Notes: generated by a model not told the origin, from the sequence alone. 54,566 nt of DNA from an uncultured Siphonobacter sp. (GCA_913774715.1 CAJYHS010000173.1:1-54566), one strand, 5' to 3'; positions 34,106 to 42,422 are shown, numbered from the stretch's first letter. Translations and numbers: made by a program.

Positions 34106-37100
34106 TTAATTGGCAGCTTCCCAGGCAAGCTGGTTCAGGGCTCCGACCAGAGGATAGAAGAATAAGGTTTCTTCTATCGGGGTATTCGGATTTTCCAGTC
34201 CTTCACGTCGCATGTCCCAACCGCTATGTACATTTTGCAAGAGGTTTCTTAATAGGGTGCTCTTGTATTGCTCCAGTCGGCCTTCATTTACGCCAAACTT
34301 ACCGCTAAATGAAAACTCCAGGCTGAAAAGTGTTTCCACAAATTCCCGAACTTCATCTGCTACGCCCTGCAATACTTCACTATCAATTTTCTGATAGGTA
34401 TCTCCCCGCACAATCAGACGGTCTTCTTTCGTTCCGAGTAATACGGTTTTAATTTTATCCATGTCCGCTTCCAGACGGCCATCATCTTCACGGATAAAGC
34501 TAAGTCCAGGCATTTTCAAGCCGCCTTTACAGGTAGATTCCTTGGGAGAATTACGCTCCCGAACAATGTCCAGACCATCCGCATGGTACGGCTGTCCGTA
34601 TACTTTTTCGAAGATCAACACCGCCAGATCAGACAAAGCTGCATTTCGAGGCGTCAGAATATCCAGAATCTTGGAACCCGTCCCGCTGAAGGCAATATAC
34701 CGGGGCATATCCTTACCCTTCGCTTTCATTAATCGAGCAAGGTGATAAATCTGAGCCGTATAAAATACCAATGGGACAATCTTCAGATCAGAGTCATTGG
34801 CTAAACGATCATTGAAATCATAAGCGGCTTTCTCGCGTAAATCACGGTTGTTTTTCAGCGAAAAGTAGAACGCCACAATATCTTCCGATCGATTATTATC
34901 TTTAATTGCCTTATAAGCAGCACCCAGGTTACTAAAGTTAGCGGACAAATGGGCGGTTACTTCTGGGTCATACTTTTTGACAAAGCCATTTCGGGCTGCC
35001 GCTCCATCCCGAGCAAAGCCATCTCCAAATACTGCATTACCCGCAAAACGCACTGAAGTAAGCACATTAGGCTGGTTTTTCTCAAAGACTACTACGTCTG
35101 CCGTGCCTCCACCAATATCGATCAATGCCGTTGGGTAAATGTTAGAATCAATCGGCTGGCTGCTTCCGCCTCCCCGACTATACCAGTAAAACGGAGCAAT
35201 ACTTTCGGGTACTTTCCGGGGCATTCGCTCCTGCGTAATGGTTTCCGCATAGAGTTTATTCCAGAGTCCTTCGAAATAATTACGCTGATTTTCAAGCATA
35301 CTCAGGGGATAAAACCAGAGTAGTTCGGTATGAGCCAGGTTTCCGCCGTTAATCAGAACCTTATTACGGATGAGTAATAACAGCGACTGCAAAAAGCCTT
35401 CAATCCGCTTTTGTGCCTTGATATTCTTGCTGAAATCCGACCATTTAAGATTCGTAGAAACGGTATAATCGTCTTTAGGAATATTCCGTTTCTCGTAAAG
35501 GAAACCAATATTAAAGTCCCCAAAGCCGTACAGGTTTTCACCAGAGAAATTAGGTCGGTTTTCGATCAGAGCCGTGCGTTGCGGGAATTTACATAAATAC
35601 GCATCGCCCAAATGCTCAGGTATCAGCTCCTGAGGCACCAGTTCCGTAATATCGTTAGCCCGTAAACTATTTAACGCTTCCGTACTGGAAGGATCAATCA
35701 GAGTGGCGATTTGAACGTCATCATCAATCGTGAAAGGACGCGGCTGGAAATCTTCCGAAGTAGTGAATTCCACGTGCGTATTAGTCGTTCCAAAGTCAAC
35801 GGCAAAACGGAAGAAGGTATCTTTCATTTCACGAACTTCAAACTTCGGTAAAATAACGCCCCGATGGCCCGCTACTTCAACGGTAATTCTCTCAAAATCA
35901 GCTTCAATAACCTGTATTTCTGATTTCGCTCCTTTATTCAAGTCTTTCTGGCTTCGCGGACGAATTCGGTTTTGAGGAACCGGAATCAGCTGATTTTTTT
36001 CATCATAGAAACTCAGCTTATACTCATTTTTGAAGGTTTGAGCCGACACATCACGATCCACCAGATGTACTCGGTACATCGGTTTAAAGTTCGGCATGGT
36101 TACCCGCTTCATTTTCACGAATGGGAATACTGTTAATCCAAACTGATGCTCTGCAATAACTCCTTCGTTTTTTTCTTCACTCGGCGTTTTTGTCGGATCA
36201 TCGTAATACATCCGCGAAAGCTTCAGCAGACGACCCGTAGGCACCACTTTTTGCTGAGCAACGTCCCACTTACCCAACGGAATCTGAAGCGTAACTCGTA
36301 CGGAACCACCCGCCCGCTCTTCCATCTGAATACTGACATCCCCACCCCGCATCAAATCCTGAGCCGAGAAAAACTCAAAGAAATCAGGCTTTAGGGGTAA
36401 CAGGTAGCTTTTCTGAACGTGCCGTAACCCGCCGTCAAAAAAGCGTTGAGAGTTAATGGGATATACCAGACGAATCAGATGAGGTTCCAGAAAATCGCTG
36501 GTAGTCAGATAAGGGTAATAATCAGCTTGACCGGGTAACTGACGCTGATTGGTTCGCCAGTCTTCCGATACATGATGTTTCACCTCAATCGAGTCCCGCC
36601 AGGGAATGCGGGTGTAAGGAATGGGCTCAAAGAAATCTTTAGATAACACCATCGGGGCCGGACGATCCGTATAACGTTGTTTACGAACGCCATACTCGTC
36701 TAACTCTTCTGTTGGACTAATCAGGAAATGGCTTAACCCCTGAATAACTTCAGGACCCGAAGCCGCTTTCCGCATTTTGAAAGCTGGGCCCGATGATAAG
36801 GAGGCGAATTCAACGATAGAATTAGTATCAAACTCCAGTTCGGGGAAATCGGCATTCCAGGCTTCTTCCCGCAGATTCTGTCCATTCGCTCCGATGCGTT
36901 GCCAGGTTTCGTAATCGCGGTTATGAAGTAATTCCAGACTGCGACTTAGGTACTCGGATACTTCCGGGTACATTTCACGGAAGCCCGGCATAAACCGTTT
37001 CAATCCATGCCAGAATACCTGATACTCAATATCCCGATCGTGCAAAGGCACGGGATTATTACGGTCAAATACCCGGTGATTACCAAAATGAATATCTACG

Positions 37101-37672
37101 AAATCCAGATGGTTAGGAGCATTGAAGAACAAAGTAGCCGGAGAGGTTCCTCCAATCACGCCCGTTCCCTGCCGACTTTGGTATTGCAGAATAAAAAGCT
37201 TGCGTAAACCCGTGAAGTTATAACTGGCGGCATCTTCCCGCAGGTATAAATCCAGAGCCGAACCCAACCGCTGATGGTTACGTGAACCATTTTGTAAGGT
37301 TCGAAGAGCCTGCTCCCGATCCCAGGTAATGATGCGAAGCGGGCCTTTAGGGGACTTGAATTTATCGAAATTGAAGAAGATTTCTCCCACGTCAAAACAA
37401 GCCGAAACCAAACGTTCGTCATTCAGTGAACCCTTGAGATCACTGTATAAAATCAAATTACGAAAAGCTGATTTTACCAGATCAAAGCGAGCAAAAGGAC
37501 TGGGAATGGAGGTTGGATCTTTCTCGGTATCACCTTTGGCTTTATCGTCAATGGCTTCAATTAAATCCGTAGTATAGGGTTGCGATACAAACCAGTGACC
37601 ATCGACCGAAGCCGAACGATCATGCAGGTTAAGTTCGCGTTTAAGTGACTGATCAGCCATAGATTCTTTCAA
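34106..37672 (-). CDS. Giant protein with Hsp70/actin-type ATPase core, unknown N-terminal region
   Basis: A 1188-aa protein, soluble by sequence. The second half (about 615-1060) has the signature of the Hsp70/actin/MreB ATPase fold: FAVDFGTTNTHVEF (phosphate-1, near residue 622), TALIDIGGGTADVVVFEK (phosphate-2, near 850) and YIAFSGTGSKILDIL (adenosine motif, near 996). The first 610 residues have no motif I can name, contain WDREQA and HEELL-like helical stretches, and are probably a specific adaptor. It sits between the tubulin-like gene (upstream, 106-base gap) and the scaffold gene. Expected activity is ATP-dependent conformational change or filament formation; neither is shown. Confidence 0.8.
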   Translation of the reverse strand: MKESMADQSLKRELNLHDRSASVDGHWFVSQPYTTDLIEAIDDKAKGDTEKDPTSIPSPFARFDLVKSAFRNLILYSDLKGSLNDERLVSACFDVGEIFFNFDKFKSPKGPLRIITWDREQALRTLQNGSRNHQRLGSALDLYLREDAASYNFTGLRKLFILQYQSRQGTGVIGGTSPATLFFNAPNHLDFVDIHFGNHRVFDRNNPVPLHDRDIEYQVFWHGLKRFMPGFREMYPEVSEYLSRSLELLHNRDYETWQRIGANGQNLREEAWNADFPELEFDTNSIVEFASLSSGPAFKMRKAASGPEVIQGLSHFLISPTEELDEYGVRKQRYTDRPAPMVLSKDFFEPIPYTRIPWRDSIEVKHHVSEDWRTNQRQLPGQADYYPYLTTSDFLEPHLIRLVYPINSQRFFDGGLRHVQKSYLLPLKPDFFEFFSAQDLMRGGDVSIQMEERAGGSVRVTLQIPLGKWDVAQQKVVPTGRLLKLSRMYYDDPTKTPSEEKNEGVIAEHQFGLTVFPFVKMKRVTMPNFKPMYRVHLVDRDVSAQTFKNEYKLSFYDEKNQLIPVPQNRIRPRSQKDLNKGAKSEIQVIEADFERITVEVAGHRGVILPKFEVREMKDTFFRFAVDFGTTNTHVEFTTSEDFQPRPFTIDDDVQIATLIDPSSTEALNSLRANDITELVPQELIPEHLGDAYLCKFPQRTALIENRPNFSGENLYGFGDFNIGFLYEKRNIPKDDYTVSTNLKWSDFSKNIKAQKRIEGFLQSLLLLIRNKVLINGGNLAHTELLWFYPLSMLENQRNYFEGLWNKLYAETITQERMPRKVPESIAPFYWYSRGGGSSQPIDSNIYPTALIDIGGGTADVVVFEKNQPNVLTSVRFAGNAVFGDGFARDGAAARNGFVKKYDPEVTAHLSANFSNLGAAYKAIKDNNRSEDIVAFYFSLKNNRDLREKAAYDFNDRLANDSDLKIVPLVFYTAQIYHLARLMKAKGKDMPRYIAFSGTGSKILDILTPRNAALSDLAVLIFEKVYGQPYHADGLDIVRERNSPKESTCKGGLKMPGLSFIREDDGRLEADMDKIKTVLLGTKEDRLIVRGDTYQKIDSEVLQGVADEVREFVETLFSLEFSFSGKFGVNEGRLEQYKSTLLRNLLQNVHSGWDMRREGLENPNTPIEETLFFYPLVGALNQLAWEAAN

Positions 37673-37778
37673 ATTGAAGTCTCAATCTATTTTCATGCGA
37701 TAACTAGCGGTGTTTTGCTGGACCAAAATTCTAGGCTGTCCGCGAAAAGCGGGCCGGGCCACGTAGGTCGCAGCTCTG

Positions 37779-39317
37779 TTAATTAGCCGCCAGTTGCGGG
37801 TATTCTTTTTGCACGAACTGCTCCGTACAGGTATTCATCAGACTCAGGAATTTATCTTCTGACGTCACAAAGGACTTCCCTTTCGATTCGGCATTCAGAT
37901 ATTCATCAAAATCGCCCTTGTTCATTTCAATCTGAACATCAACGGTCTTGCCGATGAAGTTTTTCTTCGTTCGCTCAAAGCCTGGTATAAACTTGCCCAG
38001 GTCTTCCGTCGCCAGATTGAATGGTCTAAAAGTTCGCTTATTGAAAATATTCCGATCCTGATCGTTCATCTCTGATAACCACGCTCGAAAATTTTCGTTG
38101 AAATCGTGCAGATTCCGATAAAACTTGGTTTGCTTGAAATCAGAACCAATTTTGGGAGCTTCCTTACTCGTCCAGGGAGCACTGTTGCTACCCAGAATAC
38201 TATCCCGTTCAACGCGGGTCTTCAGGTATTGGCTTAAAATGGCCAGCTTGGTTAAGGGCTGGGCAAATACCTGCCGGGACCGATCCACGAAATCCGTGAA
38301 GTTCAGTCGGGAATTGTTCGTGTTTAGGCCAAATTCAGCATAGCGAGGATTTCGGGCAATAATCTGTCCGTCCCGAACGGTACACTCCATTTCGTTGGTA
38401 TGTTCGCAAAAATCGACAATCGATAAAGCCGAGATCATTTCCACGTAATGAGCATCGTTTTGCTGCCCACCTGCTCCGGGATCATACTCATTCGGACTAC
38501 GGTAACTTTCGGCGATGTAATACAGGGCGTTCAGTTTCGGATATTCTTTGTTAGAAAGACTGTTCTGGTAATACCCCAGAGCCGCTTTGGTTTTTGAAAT
38601 AAACGTGGCATTATCAATCGCTTTATCCTGAGCACCCGCCGAATACACGTCAAAATAAGGCTGTACGGAAACGGCTCCAATCCGGGCTTCGCGAACGTCT
38701 TTAGCGTCCGAACCACCATAGCCCCGGATGTTTTTAAGGATCAGAGGAAACCCTGAAGCTCCCGTTCCGCCGAAAATAGAGCTGATAATAAATACCTTAT
38801 CTTCTTTTTTATACGAGCTTACAAAAGCTTTAAACTCCTCGGATTCCCGAAACTGATTTAATACCACCGAACCAATATTAGGATTACCGACAAAGCCAAT
38901 ATCCATTTTGGTATCAAGTTGTTCTTTCGAGAAAAGTAATCCCGCCAGGGCTTCATTGGCCTCGTCGAGCGAGTCATGGCCGATGTAGTTACCGTATTTT
39001 TCATCGCTTACGCCCTTCAGTTCATACTGAAACGAATCAGAAATGGCCGCACTGGGTAACTGGCGTTTCAGGGTTTGAATGTCCGTGCCAAATAACCCCG
39101 CAGACGGAGGGTTCTGAAGCGACGAACGAACATTCTGATAATAATTCAGAATTTCTTTTGTCCGTTTCAGGTCTTTATTTTCAGCGTGTGGGTCCATCAA
39201 AATGGGAACCACCTGCGTAGTATTGCGGAGCTTTACCCCGGAAGCTAACAGGTAAGTCAATGACTTGACCACCCGGGCTCCAGTACCTCCAATCGCAAAT
39301 AAAAAAAGTCGAGACAT
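37779..39317 (-). CDS. Tubulin/FtsZ-like GTPase
   Basis: A 512-aa protein of the tubulin superfamily in its wider sense. The N-terminal nucleotide loop is at residues 9-15 (AIGGTGARVV), and the tubulin/FtsZ phosphate-binding signature is at 183-189 (IFGGTGASGFP), preceded by the expected hydrophobic strand (KVFIISS). Spacing is longer than in FtsZ. The C-terminal half has no T7 NxDxx(D/E)-type loop I can point to with confidence, so filament-forming and GTP hydrolysis are predictions. It is far from FtsZ, and the context with vWA and OmpA proteins matches a family previously proposed from genome comparison for membrane remodelling. Confidence 0.82.
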   Translation of the reverse strand: MSRLFLFAIGGTGARVVKSLTYLLASGVKLRNTTQVVPILMDPHAENKDLKRTKEILNYYQNVRSSLQNPPSAGLFGTDIQTLKRQLPSAAISDSFQYELKGVSDEKYGNYIGHDSLDEANEALAGLLFSKEQLDTKMDIGFVGNPNIGSVVLNQFRESEEFKAFVSSYKKEDKVFIISSIFGGTGASGFPLILKNIRGYGGSDAKDVREARIGAVSVQPYFDVYSAGAQDKAIDNATFISKTKAALGYYQNSLSNKEYPKLNALYYIAESYRSPNEYDPGAGGQQNDAHYVEMISALSIVDFCEHTNEMECTVRDGQIIARNPRYAEFGLNTNNSRLNFTDFVDRSRQVFAQPLTKLAILSQYLKTRVERDSILGSNSAPWTSKEAPKIGSDFKQTKFYRNLHDFNENFRAWLSEMNDQDRNIFNKRTFRPFNLATEDLGKFIPGFERTKKNFIGKTVDVQIEMNKGDFDEYLNAESKGKSFVTSEDKFLSLMNTCTEQFVQKEYPQLAAN

Positions 39318-39319
39318 AG

Positions 39320-39564
39320 GAGTTTTCGGTTTTCAGTTTGGAGTTTTCAGTTTGGGGAGCTTGCTACAGTTTAGCATCAATCCATTCCCCAACACCACTT
39401 TCAAAAACTCTTTACTCGTTTCGTTTTCTGTTTTCTTTTAACCGTTTTCAGTTTTGTTAGGGAACCGTCATACTTGTTTAAACATAACTATATCATACCC
39501 TGTGAAACGTTGAACTATGGGTGATAGCCCCCACTGAAAACGGAAAACCATAAACTGAAAACTC
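39320..39564. repeat. Long inverted repeat in the operon, spacer 3
   Basis: Arms 39320-39357 and 39528-39564 share about 30 of 37 bases in reverse complement (gagttttc..gttttcagt..gggg). Another gttttctg/gttttcag stretch lies at 39423-39455. It fills the 246-base spacer between the 3-TM gene and the tubulin-like gene, and its right arm reaches the stop of the 3-TM gene. Confidence 0.6.
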
Positions 39565-39989
39565 TAAAATGGAATTTTCCGGTTGTTGGTGCTTAGGTTT
39601 TTAACGGCCAGTGATAGTACAAAAAAGAGTACGGCGGCCAGTAAAAACATTTCAAAGCCGAAGCCGAAGAATACGCCTCCCCCCTGATCAAAGTAACGCC
39701 CTAGTTCGGGATGCCCTTTCCGGCGGGGAATTTCCTGATTTGCTTTTTGTGAACAGGTAACAATCGCCACAATCATGGTTAATATCGCACTGCTTCCCAG
39801 AACGACTAACCACGTCGATGCTTTCGCATAACGAACTTTGTTCATGCCAAAGTAATAAGCTCCAACCCCAATCAGCACAAACACGATAAGAGTTGTGGTG
39901 AGGGAAGTTAATAAATGCTCATCGTACAAATCATCCAGAAGCGAGCGTTCGGTGAATAGAGCATAAAAGTCGTAAAGCAGATTTTCCAT
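39564..39989 (-). CDS. Three-helix membrane protein of the tubulin/stator operon, unknown
   Basis: A 141-aa protein with hydrophobic helices at about residues 28-47 (LTTTLIVFVLIGVGAYYFG), 57-79 (STWLVVLGSSAILTMIVAIVTC) and 107-130 (FGFEMFLLAAVLFFVLSLAV). Its ATG shares the A of the upstream TAA (TAATG), so it is coupled to the vWA-like lipoprotein. No named domain. Its place between an envelope lipoprotein and a cytoplasmic GTPase suggests a membrane adaptor, which is inference only. Confidence 0.75.
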   Translation of the reverse strand: MENLLYDFYALFTERSLLDDLYDEHLLTSLTTTLIVFVLIGVGAYYFGMNKVRYAKASTWLVVLGSSAILTMIVAIVTCSQKANQEIPRRKGHPELGRYFDQGGGVFFGFGFEMFLLAAVLFFVLSLAVKNLSTNNRKIPF

Positions 39990-41347
39990 TAGTGTAGATT
40001 GATCGTAATCGTAAAATAGGTGTTGGCTTGCTGAGGATTGTAGGCTTTCTCAATGCCTCGGGTAAAATTCAGGATTCCAAACGTCTTTTCCGAGAAATCA
40101 TCTGACTTCGGATTGCTGTCATCCTGTGTCGTGGTCTGGGTAATCCAGCTTGGCGGGAATTTACGTTTCAGTCGTAAGGTAATTTCCCGTTTTCCCCCAC
40201 CCTGTGGTTCTGCGGTAGTTAGTAAAAACTTGTGCGTATACCCTTCCGGGCCCTTTTCAGCTACGATTTTCTGAATTTTAAAGCCTTCATCCGACTCAAT
40301 TTCGTAGGATTTAGGATCCGTTTTATAAGAATCAGGCAAATAAAAACCGCCCAGATCAATCCCAACGGCCAGGGTCAAACCGCGAGTTTTGCGATCGGCT
40401 TCAATGTTTTCAATCGTGTGAATGGCCTCCTTGCTTTCTTTACGTTCCTGACGGCTCTGTTCAAACTGGCCCGCCTGTTCGGCATCTTTTAATAGAATGG
40501 TATAAAAGGGCACATTATCCGTCGCACTGGTGAAGTAATGAAAGGATTCAAAACCGGGCAACTCTTTGAAACGGGATAGAGCCTCAAATTTTTCATCCGA
40601 TAACAACGCTTTCATCGTCGCATTATTGGCCATCAGAGCAATGTAATACGGACGTGAACCACTGTAAGGCTTTCCACCGCCATTATGCGGATAATACGTT
40701 CCTTTGAAGGCTCCGTTCAATTTCAGGATTAACAAGGATTTGTCCTTCGTTTTTCCGGCGAAGGTCGTTTGCATCAGGGTTTCGACATCCGCCAGAATTT
40801 TAGTAGAAGATTGAGCCGCTGTTGATTCCGTCGAGTAAATCAGATCTGAGAACAGTACCCCTACTTCTCCCTCCTTCAAATCCGACAGAATTGTCTTGAA
40901 AATCAAACTAAAGTCGGTATGGCGGGAATCGCCTTTATCTTTTGCCAATGTGAAAACATTAGGCTGTTCTACCAACTGCTGAAAATTAACCCCCATGGGA
41001 TAGACGTTGTCATTCACGACAAACAATTCCGTCGAGCCAGATTTCTGAGCTTCAAAAGGAGTTAATAAATTCTGTAAAGCTTCATCAAACTCTCCCGTGC
41101 TTCCTGCCGCGTCGTAAGGAAACATACTGCCGCTGGCTTCGAGGTATAACTTAGCTTTAAGACTTTTAGGAGCAGGTTTGGCAGCCGCACCTTCCATAAC
41201 CGATTCCGTTTGGGCAACAGGATCGGATTCCACATCCTGCCGTCCCCGTTTGCGATCACTGCCACCGCACTGGGTTAATAAAAGAATTGAAGCTGATAAG
41301 GCTGAGAAATAGAAGGCTCGTAACCAGAGAATACGCATAGATTTCAA
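39989..41347 (-). CDS. vWA-like lipoprotein, first gene of the tubulin/stator operon
   Basis: A 452-aa lipoprotein: hydrophobic start and lipobox LTQC with Cys27, then a charged linker to about residue 62 and a von Willebrand A-like domain. The metal-ion site reads ExSxS rather than DxSxS (E70, S72, S74 in LYLEASGSM), with the further positions T144 (SRHTDFSL) and D168 (VLFSDLIYS) present. The last 130 residues form a beta-rich domain with GGKREITLRLKRKFP. vWA proteins are adhesion or assembly modules. It is coupled to the next gene by a TAATG overlap. The E-for-D change may weaken metal binding. Confidence 0.75.
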   Translation of the reverse strand: MKSMRILWLRAFYFSALSASILLLTQCGGSDRKRGRQDVESDPVAQTESVMEGAAAKPAPKSLKAKLYLEASGSMFPYDAAGSTGEFDEALQNLLTPFEAQKSGSTELFVVNDNVYPMGVNFQQLVEQPNVFTLAKDKGDSRHTDFSLIFKTILSDLKEGEVGVLFSDLIYSTESTAAQSSTKILADVETLMQTTFAGKTKDKSLLILKLNGAFKGTYYPHNGGGKPYSGSRPYYIALMANNATMKALLSDEKFEALSRFKELPGFESFHYFTSATDNVPFYTILLKDAEQAGQFEQSRQERKESKEAIHTIENIEADRKTRGLTLAVGIDLGGFYLPDSYKTDPKSYEIESDEGFKIQKIVAEKGPEGYTHKFLLTTAEPQGGGKREITLRLKRKFPPSWITQTTTQDDSNPKSDDFSEKTFGILNFTRGIEKAYNPQQANTYFTITINLH

Positions 41348-41494
41348 AATGCTTGAGGAGGATTTCTAAACTCCTGAACTAGAGAACGACGCGAACTTGT
41401 CCTGAATTTTATGAAAGTCCAACTGAATTGGTGCTTAACTCCCTTAAAATCCATTTGAGCGAACAAAAATCCGTATGGATGGCTAATATAAAGT

Positions 41495-41522
41495 AAAACC
41501 CCGCCCAGTGGGGCAGGGTTTT
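41495..41522. terminator. Hairpin terminator
   Basis: Arms 41495-41506 and 41511-41522 pair with one mismatch (AAAACCCCGCCC form), with T run on the plus side and A-run reverse side. Located after the remnant on the minus strand. Confidence 0.6.
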
Positions 41523-41572
41523 GAAGATGGGTATTAATTTATTGCGGAATGATATATTCCCTCGACCATAAC

Positions 41573-41775
41573 TTAATATTTGAAAGCAATACTAGCTGAA
41601 ACGCTCGCCGGTTTCTGAACCTCTACCTGACATTCCTGCGTTTTCAGACTAATGAAGCTGATCCGTAACGTATACATTCCAGCTTTAATTTTTTCGATGG
41701 TATACAGTCCCTACCCGTCCAAAGCCGCTTCGTTAGATGACCTTTAATCGTAATAGTAACTTGCTGGAAGGCATC
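41573..41775 (-). pseudogene. Remnant of a SusC/TonB-receptor N-terminal domain
   Basis: Read on the minus strand, the pieces LDAFQQVTITIKG and, after a frame slip, NEAALDG-stop-GLYTIEKIKAGMYTLRI, SFISLKTQE, VEV and a final stop match the CarboxypepD_reg-like beta-sandwich that opens SusC/RagA receptors (compare VTSADDNQALPGATIAIKG and FSIA in the intact SusC in this window). At least one frameshift (near 41735) and one in-frame TAG (near 41720) break it, and nothing of the plug or barrel remains. So it is a dead fragment. Confidence 0.65.
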
Positions 41776-41824
41776 TAGGATTCATGTCAATGTTAAGAAA
41801 GACAGGCTCTATGGCCCTTCATAA

Positions 41825-41853
41825 AAAAAGCCCTCGCAGAGCGAAGGCTTTTT
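41825..41853. terminator. Hairpin terminator
   Basis: Arms 41825-41837 and 41841-41853 (AAAAAGCCCTCGC form) pair with one mismatch around AGA and end in a T run. Confidence 0.6.
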
Positions 41854-41947
41854 CCTAATAACAACGAGCAAAAAAACGATGGAGTGCTTAAGATGTAAAA
41901 GCTGTCCCCTAACCATTAGTCCATCTTAGACACCACAAAGGAAGTAC

Positions 41948-42003
41948 ATTATTTAGATTCAATCCAAATAAATTCGAAATAATTTTTATTCAATCTAAAT
42001 AAT
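41948..42003. promoter_or_regulatory. Pair of palindromic operator-like sites
   Basis: Site 1, 41950-41968, is ATTTAGATT-C-AATCCAAAT (9-bp arms, one mismatch). Site 2, 41982-42000, is ATTTTTATT-C-AATCTAAAT (two mismatches). Both follow ATTTAGATT-N-AATCTAAAT, and the outer halves (41948-41959 and 41992-42003) pair perfectly. Site 2 ends three bases before the TTTG -33 box. A 19-bp palindrome of this kind is the form of DtxR/MntR-type metalloregulator sites. With ferritin next door, metal control is plausible but unproven. Confidence 0.55.
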
Positions 42004-42035
42004 TTGTTCAGAGGCTTCCTTCTGTGCTATATTTG
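42003..42035 (+). promoter_or_regulatory. Promoter of the small unknown gene
   Basis: TTTG at 42003-42006, 21 bases, then TATATTTG at 42028-42035: an exact match to the Bacteroidota -33/-7 pattern. The start of the gene is about 37 bases on. Confidence 0.7.
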
Positions 42036-42071
42036 TAGAAGAAATTCACGCACGATTAAATCAGTACTTCC

Positions 42072-42422
42072 TTGAAAGATTCTTTTACCCTTCATGAACT
42101 GTATCGTACGGCTAAAGGCTTTACGCAACAATGTGATTTAACCAATCGGATTATCTTATCTTTTGGCGAACAGGTAATTGCTTTCCGCTATCTGGATTTT
42201 GTTTCGTTCCGTCGTAAAGTAGATCGCGTGAATCTGCACGACATGATTTTCAATCTGGACGATGCATACGATTTCGAAGTCATTGAAGCTCCTAAATCCA
42301 ACCAGCAATTAGTACTGACGCTCTGTGATTTAGTTCAGCTACGTGAGTTGCTTTCGGGCACTCAATTTGCTCTTGATCTGAATACCATGCTTCACGAAGC
42401 TTTATATACGTACGTAGCTTAA
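42072..42422 (+). CDS. Small cytoplasmic protein under a palindrome-flanked promoter, unknown
   Basis: A 116-aa protein. The only reasonable start in the open frame is TTG 42072 (the frame opens after a TAA at 42057-42059); no ATG is in frame near the start. It is mixed alpha/beta without signal or helix, with the stretch CDLTNRIILSFGEQVIAFRYLDFVSFRR and two Cys. I cannot name a family; it is weakly like DUF6686 proteins of Bacteroidota. Its promoter carries a pair of metal-regulator-like palindromes, and it is followed by its own terminator and then ferritin, so an iron-related role is a guess from context. Confidence 0.65.
   Translation: MKDSFTLHELYRTAKGFTQQCDLTNRIILSFGEQVIAFRYLDFVSFRRKVDRVNLHDMIFNLDDAYDFEVIEAPKSNQQLVLTLCDLVQLRELLSGTQFALDLNTMLHEALYTYVA

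Larger units (their letters stand above)
41348..42071. other. Long spacer with remnant gene, terminators, operators and promoter
   Basis: About 720 bases. It holds two hairpin terminators, a decayed TonB-receptor fragment on the minus strand (41573-41775), and two palindromic operator-like sites next to a promoter (41948-42035) for the downstream small gene. No intact gene was found. Confidence 0.6.

Noticed and set aside
37673-37778. Fourth copy of the operon's inverted repeat
   Set aside because: The spacer holds only a short CCGC/GCGG hairpin and lacks the gttttcag arms.
41950-42000. Fur box
   Set aside because: The 9-1-9 ATTTAGATT palindrome does not match the classic GATAATGATAATCATTATC-type site well; the DtxR/MntR form fits better, though neither is proven.
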